From: Pseudomonas orientalis
GTDB lineage: Bacteria > Pseudomonadota > Gammaproteobacteria > Pseudomonadales > Pseudomonadaceae
Direction of reading: 5' to 3'
Length of the DNA: 64,000 nucleotides
NCBI RefSeq assembly: GCF_002934065.1
Contig: NZ_CP018049.1
Location: 5,082,501-5,146,500, forward strand
Shown in pieces: positions 27,901 through 36,050 of the stretch (positions are counted from its first letter, which is position 1; each line of letters begins with the position of its first letter). Position numbers and translations under genes: made by a program. The notes beneath the pieces were generated by a model. That model saw only the letters and a program-made list of their open reading frames with translations, had not been told where the DNA came from and searched no databases.

Positions 27901-29475
27901 ATGGCGAAGAAAATGCTTGAAACTCAACTCGATTTGGAAGCTGTCGACTCGCTTTTGATCTTGTGTGAGGAAGTGATGCGTGCGACGCCTGAAGGAGCCC
28001 ACCGCTTTATCGAACCGGCGCCTGGGGTGCTGGCAAAGGCTAAGGCCAAACAACATAATATAGTTTTTGGACGTCGAGGGTCAGGCAAGTCTAGCTTGCT
28101 TCGAAAGGCAGCGGCGGATTTGACTGTGGATAGACGCCCGATCGCGTTCGTCGATATGGAAACGTTCAAAGGGCACTCATATCCCGATGTTTTGATTAGC
28201 GTACTGATTAAAAGCCTGGAAGAGTTTAAGAGCTGGCTTGACCAAGCAGCGACTGCTCCATCCAGTAAGTCGACGTTTTGGAAAAGACTTTTCGGCACTT
28301 CGCCCAATAGACCTCCTTTTAACAAGAAAAAAACGGCCGAGTTATCTACGGAGCTGCAGGGAATCATAACGGATCTTGAAACACAGTTACGCAACCCGGA
28401 GACTGCCAATCAGCAGTCAACTACTAAAACCAGCAACAAGAATGACACGGAGATCGGCGCATCCATAGAGGGTGGCATATCGGGAACTAAAGCAAAAGTT
28501 GATGGACGAACTTCAAGTAATTCCTCTCAAGCGACTGAACTACAATCAACTTATGTTTCACACAAAGTTGAATACCTGCATCAAAACATTCTTCGGTTCC
28601 AAAAATTCTTTACCGGACTATCACGTCTGTCAGATGGACCGGCGTTTCTGATCTTAGATGACCTATATCATATAAGGCGCTCCGATCAACCCAAGGTTAT
28701 CGACTACTTTCATCGAGTTGGTAAAGGCAACGGAATGTGGCTGAAAATCGGCACAATTAAGCATCGCAGCCAGTGGTATCAGCACTCCGATCCACCTATG
28801 GGAATGAAACTAGGTGACGATGCAAAAGAAATCAACTTAGACATTTCATTGGAGAAATTTGAGACGCTGCATGCCTTCCTCCGCAAGATCTTGTCAAATC
28901 TAATGTTAGAAACACCACCATTAACCATAAAAGACTTACTTAATCCGACAGCTATTGATCGATTGATCATTGCGTCAGGTGGGGTGGTTAGAGATTTTAT
29001 AGGCATTTTCGCAGGAGCTATTGCTCAAGCTAGAGAGCGCGGACCTGACAACCATCGTGGCCCAAAGATTGGAGCCGAGGATATAAATCTGGCTACTGGT
29101 GATTACGATTCATTCAAACGCGAAGAATTCAAACTTGATACCGACGAGGATCGTGAAATTCTTACCCAAGACTTCACAAAACTCGTTGAGTTCTGCACAA
29201 CCAGATCAAAGTGTAACGTATTTTTAGTTTCTCAAGATCTCAAAGGTCCAGTGCGCGATTCGTTAAATCAGCTTATTGACTTGCGCCTTGTGCATCCAGT
29301 CAAGTCACGCGTTACGTTAAAAAAGGGTGCTGCCGGGGAACTTTTTGAAGCGTATATGCTGGATCTTAGTCAATACTCCGCCTCTCGAAAAGTCCATCAA
29401 TTTCTTATTGTAGATCTCAAAGGCGATGATAAAGACGAGCTGATCCGCAAATCATCACTGATTTATAAGGGCTGA
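27901..29475 (+). CDS. Accessory P-loop ATPase of unknown function
   Basis: A 524-residue soluble protein I cannot assign to a named family. Walker A GRRGSGKSS lies at about 58-65, Walker B AFLILDDLY at 248-256, and a sensor-1-like KIGTIKHRS at 282-290. Between the Walker motifs, residues 110-225 form a low-complexity, Ser/Thr/Lys-rich insert. The C-terminal 100 residues may be a winged helix (LIDLRLVHPVKSRVTL). The layout recalls AAA/STAND or Orc1-like ATPases. An AGGGA lies before the ATG. Codon use is AT-rich compared with all neighbours, and it stands right after ssrA, a common island site, so it was probably acquired. A truncated second gene follows 17 bases later. Confidence 0.85.
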   Translation: MAKKMLETQLDLEAVDSLLILCEEVMRATPEGAHRFIEPAPGVLAKAKAKQHNIVFGRRGSGKSSLLRKAAADLTVDRRPIAFVDMETFKGHSYPDVLISVLIKSLEEFKSWLDQAATAPSSKSTFWKRLFGTSPNRPPFNKKKTAELSTELQGIITDLETQLRNPETANQQSTTKTSNKNDTEIGASIEGGISGTKAKVDGRTSSNSSQATELQSTYVSHKVEYLHQNILRFQKFFTGLSRLSDGPAFLILDDLYHIRRSDQPKVIDYFHRVGKGNGMWLKIGTIKHRSQWYQHSDPPMGMKLGDDAKEINLDISLEKFETLHAFLRKILSNLMLETPPLTIKDLLNPTAIDRLIIASGGVVRDFIGIFAGAIAQARERGPDNHRGPKIGAEDINLATGDYDSFKREEFKLDTDEDREILTQDFTKLVEFCTTRSKCNVFLVSQDLKGPVRDSLNQLIDLRLVHPVKSRVTLKKGAAGELFEAYMLDLSQYSASRKVHQFLIVDLKGDDKDELIRKSSLIYKG

Positions 29476-29492
29476 TTCAGGAGTAATTTAAA

Positions 29493-29552
29493 GTGACGCA
29501 TTGGACAATGCAGAAATTTTGGCCGGGACAGCGTGCACCCCATGTACGCTAG
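29493..29552 (+). pseudogene. Truncated start of a second accessory gene
   Basis: A GTG at 29493, with AGGAG nine bases upstream and only 17 bases after the ATPase stop, opens a frame of 19 codons beginning MTHWTMQKFWPGQ and ending in TAG. Position, spacing and ribosome binding site look like the second gene of an operon whose body has been lost. The product is unknown. Confidence 0.4.
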
Positions 29553-29646
29553 GGCTTTTAGGAACTCACTGCCTGAAACTGTCCCCTTACTTAAGTGATC
29601 CCCCTAACAAACCGGAATAGGATGAGACACTTTCAGACATAGAGGG
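29553..29646. other. Decayed junction region, no intact gene
   Basis: No continuous coding frame. An ATG at 29622 opens only six codons before a stop. The sequence may be the edge of an old mobile element, but I cannot name one. Confidence 0.4.
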
Positions 29647-29882
29647 GATCCAGAAATTCAAATCTACCCTAGGATTTACAAGCAGATCAAAGACATCATC
29701 GATAACTTTTCTCCTTATCGAGATACGGATGTCTTGATCGCGAACGGGATCTCAAGAAGGCGCGGGGAGGATACTACTTACTCTCCGAAGCAGGGAGGGA
29801 GTCGATAAAGAAATACGTCATTTCTGCCATTGTCCCTCATAACGGTGAGCCTGCAATCTTTAAGTTATCGCGCAAGCATTAA
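29647..29882 (+). pseudogene. Possible frameshifted gene remnant
   Basis: Two frames look protein-like and join end to end. The first reads DPEIQIYPRIYKQIKDII and on to DTDVLIANG. The second, shifted by one base around 29735-29760, reads ARGGYYLLSEAGRESIKKYV and ends at FKLSRKH with a TAA at 29880. This suggests one small gene broken by a frameshift. No start codon with a ribosome binding site is visible, and the family is not recognised. Confidence 0.35.
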
Positions 29883-29920
29883 AATAATCCACTTTAACCA
29901 CAACCGAAACCTGAAAAAAT

Positions 29921-30271
29921 ATGCTTTCGGGAAAAATCAAAGCGACATTCGAAGTGCAGGACCCTGATGACTCGGAAGCAGGGGCGCGTCCTTTTATCCA
30001 GCTTCATACGCTGGGTTTTGTTGACGCTGCGATTGAGAAAGGAGTTGCTCATGACTCGCCATTGGTAGAACTCCTGCATGCCATAGGTATTGATCTACAT
30101 GTACAGGACTTGCTTGAAGATCACGTCATGTCATATGCGCCAATCAGTCGACCCAAAGCTGCGGCCGAGGTCGCTGAGTGGCTTGAGGCAATGGCGGCGA
30201 TGTTCCGCAAAGGCAGTGAGCATCTTCCTCTAGATTTGGAGCCAGGTACTCTATATATGCCGCGACGCTGA
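29921..30271 (+). CDS. Hypothetical protein
   Basis: A 116-residue, acidic, probably helical protein (MLSGKIKATFEVQDPDD and on to GTLYMPRR) without signal peptide or membrane segment. The start has no clear ribosome binding site, so this could be the 3' part of a degraded larger gene in the accessory region. I do not recognise it. Confidence 0.4.
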   Translation: MLSGKIKATFEVQDPDDSEAGARPFIQLHTLGFVDAAIEKGVAHDSPLVELLHAIGIDLHVQDLLEDHVMSYAPISRPKAAAEVAEWLEAMAAMFRKGSEHLPLDLEPGTLYMPRR

Positions 30272-30997
30272 CCCCTTCAATTCGTCGCCTGGTGTTGCTG
30301 GCGCTTGATCTCGGGATTTCAAAGGGCTTCATTCGGATTTCGTAGCCATGTTGATAGGGGACGTGCTTAATTAAAGCCAAAATACCTCATCAACACTGGA
30401 GTCAAAAAATCACTGCACATATGATAATTGGCAGCACAATTACCTGTAGGTGCTTACGCTGCACATCGCCGCCGAATCTTGATTGATCATTGATGCTCCG
30501 GCCACTGCAGCAAGCGTCAGCACCAACCCAAATCCGAGCCAAAAAAAATAATTAACATGGTGCCACCTGAATATTAAAGAACTGTAAAATAAATAAATGC
30601 TCCTTCAAAAGAACGTAGCAGCCCTCACGTGCTACAGGCTGAAAATAATCGGACTGATTGCTGCTTCGCACTGCAAGGATACATTTGTCAGCAACTCTGG
30701 GGCGAAACGGTTACGCGCTGCACCACTAAAACTTTTCAGCTGCCTCAGCCCAGCCTCCTTATCCGGCTTTTGCGTTCAAGGATGCGGTGCGTAGGTGTTG
30801 CTGACTTGAACTCAGGCGACCGTGTCGCGCACTTAATCCCAGCAAGCGGGCCTTCAGAATTTTCCTTCAACATATCGCGCCTTCAATGAACTGGCACAAC
30901 CCCCTCCACCACGCTAACTTTTCCACGTCGCTGCTCATCAGCGATCGGCTTTGACAGGCCGAAAAGTGTAACCTTTCACACCCCTTGGCAAGACGGC
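30272..30997. other. Intergenic stretch in the accessory region, no gene seen
   Basis: About 700 bases, AT-rich on the left, without a convincing gene on either strand. A TTGACA at 30951-30956 could be the -35 of the promoter for the DUF3077 leader, but no good -10 follows at the right distance. Confidence 0.5.
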
Positions 30998-31162
30998 ATG
31001 CTCTACGCGTTCCGCCTCGTTCATGGTGGCTGTGCGTGGGGCATCTTCGGGTGCGCCGGGTTCCTACACTTCCGGTCTGTCAACCCGCGTACAGCTGCCA
31101 CCCAATCCTGTTTGACAGCAGGGGGCGGCGGCTCCTTAAACAGTGTGGGAGCTTCATCATGA
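30998..31162 (+). CDS. Possible 54-residue leader ORF
   Basis: An ATG at 30998 opens a 54-codon frame containing MLYAFRLVHGGCAWGIFGC, then HFRSVNPRTAATQ, and a Gly-rich end. Its TGA overlaps the ATG of the next gene as ATGA, so the two would be translationally coupled. It has three Cys residues before residue 45 and no obvious ribosome binding site. I recall similar sequences before DUF3077-type genes in other Pseudomonas but could not check. The conservation could equally belong to the RNA structure. Confidence 0.35.
   Translation: MLYAFRLVHGGCAWGIFGCAGFLHFRSVNPRTAATQSCLTAGGGGSLNSVGASS
31025..31102 (+). promoter_or_regulatory. Possible structured RNA leader
   Basis: GGTGGC-TGT-GCG (31025-31036) can pair with CGC-ACA-GCCACC (31086-31102) with small bulges. 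Inside, a TTCG-capped hairpin (31038-31057) and a CCGG/CCGG stem (31056-31075) give a branched fold ending about 55 bases before the DUF3077 ATG. Pairings were read by eye; no folding was run. Confidence 0.35.
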
Positions 31163-31419
31163 AAAAGATCACCCCCAATCCCCCAACAACCCTGTTCACC
31201 CTCGCCCCAGGCATCCCCGCCGAAACCCTGCTGGTCCAAGCCAGTGAAACCCTCGCCTCCCTGAACGTCATGACCACCGATCTGGCCTTTGAACTCGAAG
31301 GCTCACACCGCCACAAGCTGCTGGCGGCTCAGCAACTGGTCGTGCTGGGTGAGTTGTTGCTGGAGCGGATGCTGGAAACTCAGGTATTCACTACGCAGAC
31401 AACTGGCGAGAACCTATAG
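31159..31419 (+). CDS. DUF3077 (DUF6124-like) small protein
   Basis: The ATG at 31159 with GGGAG upstream gives 86 residues: MKKITPNPPTTLFTLAPGIP and so on, a short helical protein common and multicopy in P. fluorescens-group genomes (from memory). It contains conserved-looking ETLLVQASETLASLNVMT near 28-45 and QQLVVLGELLLERML near 62-76. There is no signal peptide. Function unknown. The upstream leader is coding-like and foldable, and a long hairpin follows. Confidence 0.8.
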   Translation: MKKITPNPPTTLFTLAPGIPAETLLVQASETLASLNVMTTDLAFELEGSHRHKLLAAQQLVVLGELLLERMLETQVFTTQTTGENL

Positions 31420-31436
31420 AAACCGACAGCACGATC

Positions 31437-31482
31437 ACTCCGTACCTGCGGCGAGCGAGGCGCCCTCGTCGCAGGACGGAGT
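31437..31482 (+). terminator. Long hairpin after the DUF3077 gene
   Basis: ACTCCGT.CCTGCGGCGAG and CTCGTCGCAGG.CGGAGT form an almost perfect stem of about 18 bp around a 9-base loop. Only a short ACTTT follows, so it may be a terminator or an RNA-stabilising hairpin. Confidence 0.55.
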
Positions 31483-31681
31483 CGAACTTTGACTGACCAA
31501 GCCCTTCATCACCCACCACCGCGCGCCCCTAAAAACTATCAGCCACACCCCATAGACCCCGTCGATCACCCAGTTGCTAATACTGATTAGACGTACGCTC
31601 AAAACAACTCTAGCCTCGCGTAGATAACGCGCCCATTAAAGCGCCAGGGTTATGCGCCCGACGCCGCCGCCGAGGTTTCTC

Positions 31682-32680
31682 ATGACCGATCAAATCCTGA
31701 TGGATAGCTTTTCGCGCCGGGTCGACTACCTCAGGATGTCCGTCACTGACCGTTGCGATTTCCGTTGTGTGTATTGCATGGCCGAGGACATGGAGTTCCT
31801 GCCGCGCCAGCAGATTCTGTCGCTGGAAGAGCTGTATCAACTGGCACACAGTTTCGTCGCGCTGGGCACCCGCAAGATCCGGCTGACCGGCGGCGAGCCC
31901 TTGGTTCGTCAGGGCGTGGTGGAGCTGTGCCGACGCATCGCCGCGCTTCCCGGTCTGCGCGAGTTGTGCATGACCACCAACGGTTCGCAGTTGGGCAAGC
32001 TGGCCGCTCCGTTGTTCGATGCGGGGCTCAAACGCTTGAATATCAGCCTCGACAGCCTGGACCCAACGCGCTTTCGTGAACTGACGCGCACCGGTGACTT
32101 GGCCAAGGTGATCGCCGGTATCGATGCCGCGAATGCTGCGGGGTTTGAGCACACCAAGCTCAATTGCGTGGTGATGAAGGGTCGCAATGACCATGAGGTC
32201 AACGACTTGGTGGCTTTCGCCATCGACCGTGGTCTGGATATATCCTTTATCGAAGAAATGCCATTGGGCGTGATCAGCGAACACAGCCGTGCCGAGGCGT
32301 TCTATTCAAGTGCGCAGGTGCGTGAGCGTATCGCTGAACGCTATACCTTGATCGACTCTGCGGAATCGACCCAGGGGCCTTCGCGTTACTGGCGTCTGGC
32401 CGAGGCGCCGCATATTCGCCTGGGCTTTATTTCGCCCCACAGTCACAATTTCTGCGCGACCTGCAATCGTGTGCGCCTGACGGTTGAAGGCCGGCTGCTG
32501 TTGTGCCTGGGCAATGAGCATTCGGTCGACCTCAAGGCGGTGCTGCGGCGCTATCCGGGCGAACCGAAACGCTTGGAGAGCGCCATTATCGAGTCGATGA
32601 AACTCAAGCCGTATCGGCACAACTTCACCCTCGACGATGAGGTGCAGGTGGTGCGCTTCATGAACATGACGGGCGGCTGA
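31682..32680 (+). CDS. moaA: GTP 3',8-cyclase MoaA
   Basis: Radical-SAM enzyme of the first molybdenum-cofactor step. From the ATG at 31682 it has 332 residues. The radical-SAM cluster motif CDFRCVYC has Cys at 25, 29 and 32, the SAM-binding LTGGEPL lies near 71, and the C-terminal second cluster motif has CATCNRVRLTVEGRLLLC. It ends in Gly-Gly as active MoaA does. No other moa gene is nearby. Pseudomonads often have a second moaA, so this may be a paralogue. A LysR gene follows in the same direction. Confidence 0.95.
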   Translation: MTDQILMDSFSRRVDYLRMSVTDRCDFRCVYCMAEDMEFLPRQQILSLEELYQLAHSFVALGTRKIRLTGGEPLVRQGVVELCRRIAALPGLRELCMTTNGSQLGKLAAPLFDAGLKRLNISLDSLDPTRFRELTRTGDLAKVIAGIDAANAAGFEHTKLNCVVMKGRNDHEVNDLVAFAIDRGLDISFIEEMPLGVISEHSRAEAFYSSAQVRERIAERYTLIDSAESTQGPSRYWRLAEAPHIRLGFISPHSHNFCATCNRVRLTVEGRLLLCLGNEHSVDLKAVLRRYPGEPKRLESAIIESMKLKPYRHNFTLDDEVQVVRFMNMTGG

Positions 32681-32904
32681 TCGACCCGGTTTCAACCCCA
32701 TACCATCCTGCGCACGGCAGGGCTGCTGCCCGTCCTTCAAGCCATCGACTGTGTACTGAACTGAAAAATGCCTGTCTAATCGTCAAGGCTGATCGGGCTA
32801 TCCAGCATTGTCTGGCGACCGGTTATCGAGTGCGTTGGCCAGTTCTTAGGAATAGGTGATTCCACTCTGACAGACCTTTCACTTCTTCCCTGGCAGGCAC
32901 CTTG

Positions 32905-33801
32905 ATGGACATAAAACAACTCAAATTCCTGATTGCGCTGGAGCAGACCCGTCACTTCGGCCAGGCGGCTGCGCGCTGCCATATCACCCAGCCGACGTTG
33001 TCGATGCGCCTGCGCAATCTGGAGGAGGAGTTGGGCCTGGAGTTGGTCACCCGGGGCCAGCGTTTCGAAGGCTTTACCGAGGCCGGTGAGCGTGTGCTGG
33101 CGTGGGCCAGGACCTTGCTCGCCGCCCATGACGGGTTGTTCGCCGAGGCGGCCGCGTGTCGCGGCCAGTTGGTGGGTAACTTGCGCCTGGGCCTGGTGCC
33201 GCTCAGCGGGTTCAACCCGATCAGCTATATCCAGAGCCTGTCCCACACCTTTCCCGAGCTCAAGTTCAGCCTGACTTCGATGAGCTCGGACAACATCATC
33301 GAAGCGCTGGGCACCAATCAACTGGATCTGGGTGTGTGTTACCTGGACCACGTTAACGCCAACTACCTGGATTTTTTCGAACTGGGCGAGACCCGTGTCG
33401 GCCTGCTGTACGACACCCGTCACTTCCACTTCGAAGGCAGCGAAATGAGCTGGGAGGACGCCGCGCAATTGCCCCTGGGGATGATCAGCACGGGCATGCA
33501 CTATCGAAAGTCCATTGACCTGAGTTTCCGCAGCCGCGGCCTCGCCCCCCAGCCCATGCTCGAAAGCGACTCAACCTATCAGCTGTTCCAGGCGATCCAC
33601 GAAGGCTTTTGCTGCGCAATCATGCCGCTGGACAGCGGCCTGGAAAGCCCGATTGAAAACCTCGCGTTCATCAACCTGCCGGACGCCAGCGTGCTCGCGC
33701 CACTGGGCATGGTGATGCGCAAGACCGAACCGCGCTCGGCCATTGCAGAGAAGTGCTTTGCGCAGGCCAAGAGATTATTTGCTGCCGAGGGCGCGGATTA
33801 G
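32905..33801 (+). CDS. LysR-family transcriptional regulator
   Basis: From the ATG at 32905 it has 298 residues. The N-terminal helix-turn-helix lies in FGQAAARCHITQPTLSMRLRNLEEELG (about 19-45) and is followed by the periplasmic-binding-like effector domain. I recall similar regulators beside moaA or formate dehydrogenase genes in Pseudomonas, which would suit molybdoenzyme control, but the target is not visible here because no divergent gene adjoins it. It lies about 220 bases after moaA. Confidence 0.9.
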   Translation: MDIKQLKFLIALEQTRHFGQAAARCHITQPTLSMRLRNLEEELGLELVTRGQRFEGFTEAGERVLAWARTLLAAHDGLFAEAAACRGQLVGNLRLGLVPLSGFNPISYIQSLSHTFPELKFSLTSMSSDNIIEALGTNQLDLGVCYLDHVNANYLDFFELGETRVGLLYDTRHFHFEGSEMSWEDAAQLPLGMISTGMHYRKSIDLSFRSRGLAPQPMLESDSTYQLFQAIHEGFCCAIMPLDSGLESPIENLAFINLPDASVLAPLGMVMRKTEPRSAIAEKCFAQAKRLFAAEGAD

Positions 33802-33941
33802 CGTGTCAGGTACGTAAAGCTCTCGCCGCCTGACCACACAAAAACCCTACACTCGTTCACGAACCGTTAAGAAACCCCTCCCTATACTAGCCGGCAGCCA
33901 TGCCCGCTCCCCCGAGCGGTCCCCTGCCCGGTAGCCACTCA

Positions 33942-35381
33942 ATGACGCGTCCCGTTCCCCTGCTGCTCCTGCTCGTTGGCCTGCTGTTTTTCTTCGCCCT
34001 TGGCAACCATGAACTGCAAGGCTCCACCGAGGCCCGCGTCTCGGGGATTGCGATGGCCATGCACCTGGACAATGACTGGGTGGTGCCGCGTCTGTTTCGT
34101 GAGCCTTTCCTGGAGAAACCGCCACTGAGTCTTTGGCTGGACGCCGGGGCGATTCGTCTGTTTGGCGCGAGCACCGGGGCCGTGCGCCTGGCGTCGGCGT
34201 TTGCCGGGTTTTTCAGCGTGATGCTGCTCTACGGAATGTTGCGCCGGTTCGGGCGGCCCACAACGCTGGCGTTCAGCGCCGCGTTGATTCTGGCGACCAT
34301 GGCCAGCTATTGGGGCAATGTGCGAGGAGTGGGTGAGGATTCGTTGCTCGCTCTGGGCGTGACTGCAGCGTTGCTGGGGTTCTATCAGGCAATGCGCCCC
34401 GAGTCCGAGCGCCAGGGTTCCAGCGCCTGGGCGTGGGCACTGTTCACGGCGGGGATGGTCATCGCCACGCTGAGCAAAGGTGTGCTGGGCCTGGCGATGC
34501 CGGGGATTGTGATTTTTGTCTACCTGGCGTGCACCAGCCTGATGGATAAGCGCCTGCGTATCGGCGACTGGCTCAAGCCGGCGCTGTTCACGCTGTTGGC
34601 GTTGGTGCCGCTGCTGATCTGGCTGGGGTTTCTGTTTCAGCGCGGCGGTATGCAGGCTGTCGGTGACGTGCTGTGGACCAACAGTGTCGGGCGCTTCAGC
34701 GGCTCGTTTGTGGAAGCCGGGCATTACGAGCCGTTCTATTACTACCTCGTTAAACTGCCTGAGGCCTTCCTGCCATGGAACATCTTGGTGTACCTGGGCC
34801 TGTGGCACTTTCGCAAAAGCCTGGTGCGCAACCGCTACCGCCTGTTTTTCAGCGTGTGGCTGGTGGCGCAGTTCACCCTGCTGACCCTGGCCTCGAGCAA
34901 ACGCACCGTCTATTTGATGGCATTGACTCCGGCCGCCGCCGTACTGGCGGCGGAATACGCGCGGGTGCTGCTGGAGTGGGTCAAACAACACAAACCGGCA
35001 CTCTACCGCTACCACCGACAGATCATCGGCGGTGTATTCACACTGGCCATCGCCTGCTACCTCACCGCCGCCTTCTGGTTCGCCCCCAAAGCCGATGTGC
35101 GCCAGTCATTCGTGCCGGTGATCAGTCAGGTGCAGACACTGCAGGACGAAGGTAAAGAGGTGGCGCTGTTCCAACCCAATGAGCGAATCGCCGGCGCCAG
35201 TGTGTTCTATCTGCAGGCCTATTTGCCGATTCTGCAGACCGAGGCCCAATTGCACGCCTTTCTCAGCGCCAAACCCGGCAATGTCGCGCTGCTGGATCAG
35301 ACCGACCGGCTCAGTCAGAAAGTCACCGTGGTCAAGCAAATGAAGATCAACCGCCAGCCCTACTACTTCGTCGAGCAGTAA
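33942..35381 (+). CDS. ArnT-like glycosyltransferase (GT39/GT83 family), membrane
   Basis: Polytopic inner-membrane protein with about 12 helices. From the ATG at 33942 it has 479 residues; an in-frame ATG at 33900 would add 14, and both have weak ribosome binding sites. The first periplasmic loop holds the family-like GSTEARVSGIAMAMH and the EKPPLSLWL motif (about 30-70), typical of polyprenyl-phosphate-sugar transferases such as ArnT. It probably adds a sugar to an envelope lipid or polymer; the acceptor is unknown. It is convergent with the UPF0114 gene. Confidence 0.85.
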   Translation: MTRPVPLLLLLVGLLFFFALGNHELQGSTEARVSGIAMAMHLDNDWVVPRLFREPFLEKPPLSLWLDAGAIRLFGASTGAVRLASAFAGFFSVMLLYGMLRRFGRPTTLAFSAALILATMASYWGNVRGVGEDSLLALGVTAALLGFYQAMRPESERQGSSAWAWALFTAGMVIATLSKGVLGLAMPGIVIFVYLACTSLMDKRLRIGDWLKPALFTLLALVPLLIWLGFLFQRGGMQAVGDVLWTNSVGRFSGSFVEAGHYEPFYYYLVKLPEAFLPWNILVYLGLWHFRKSLVRNRYRLFFSVWLVAQFTLLTLASSKRTVYLMALTPAAAVLAAEYARVLLEWVKQHKPALYRYHRQIIGGVFTLAIACYLTAAFWFAPKADVRQSFVPVISQVQTLQDEGKEVALFQPNERIAGASVFYLQAYLPILQTEAQLHAFLSAKPGNVALLDQTDRLSQKVTVVKQMKINRQPYYFVEQ

Positions 35382-35396
35382 GGCGGGCGCGCGTCA

Positions 35397-35885
35397 TCAG
35401 TGCTTGGTCAGCTTGTCCAGGTAACCCATGGCAAACGCCGAGACCACGAAGGTCATATGGATGATCACGTACCACATCAGGTGTTGCGGATCGACGTTCT
35501 TGGCGTCCATGAAGATGCGCAGCAGGTGGATGGAGGAAATCGCCACGATGGAGGCTGCCACTTTCATCTTCAGCGACGAAGAGTCCATGGTGCCCAGCCA
35601 GTTGAGCTTTTCCTTGTTTTCATCGATATCCAGCTGCGAGACGAAGTTCTCGTAGCCGGAAATCATCACCATCACCAGCAGGCCACCGACCAGGGCCATG
35701 TCGATCAGCGACAGCAGCAGCAGGATCACTTCCGATTCCAGCAAGGAAAAAATATTCGGAATCACGTGAATGATTTCCTGGAAAAACTTGATCGCCAGGA
35801 TCAGCAACCCCAGGGATAAACCCAGATAGATCGGCGCCAGCAGCCAGCGCGCGGCATACATCGTGTTTTCGATAAAGCGTTCCAT
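35397..35885 (-). CDS. UPF0114 (YqhA) family membrane protein
   Basis: The ATG at 35885 (MERFIENTMYAARW) gives 162 residues, the family length. Three to four membrane helices are visible (LLAPIYLGLSLGLLILAIKF near 14-33, VILLLLSLIDMALVGGLLVMVMI near 53-75, a C-terminal HMTFVVSAFAMGYL). The central YENFVSQLDIDE is the family signature. Function unknown. Confidence 0.9.
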   Translation of the reverse strand: MERFIENTMYAARWLLAPIYLGLSLGLLILAIKFFQEIIHVIPNIFSLLESEVILLLLSLIDMALVGGLLVMVMISGYENFVSQLDIDENKEKLNWLGTMDSSSLKMKVAASIVAISSIHLLRIFMDAKNVDPQHLMWYVIIHMTFVVSAFAMGYLDKLTKH

Positions 35886-36050
35886 TGAATCCCACACAGC
35901 TTGGCTAAAAATGGCGCCGAGTATACCAGTGGCTACCCGGCGCCTGTCACCGCGAGAAAACTGCGCCAAGTGGCATCTGTAAGAGGATTTTTCTGCTAGT
36001 GTCGAGACCATTCACTCGGCTCGATGATGTCGGACAGGAAAACTCAGATA

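Noticed and set aside
29571..29646. Possible insertion-sequence end (GTCCCC...AAGTGATCCCCC...GGAATAGGATG)
   Set aside because: It has the look of an IS upstream region, but no terminal repeat pair, target duplication or transposase fragment can be shown.
30597..30889. Short plus-strand frames in the accessory region
   Set aside because: No ribosome binding site, no protein-like composition and mutual overlap.
27720..31600. Direct repeat of the ssrA 3' end (attachment site) at the right end of the accessory region
   Set aside because: I looked for another copy of the TTCAAATCCCCCCGGCTCC segment and found none, so the island boundary cannot be defined that way.
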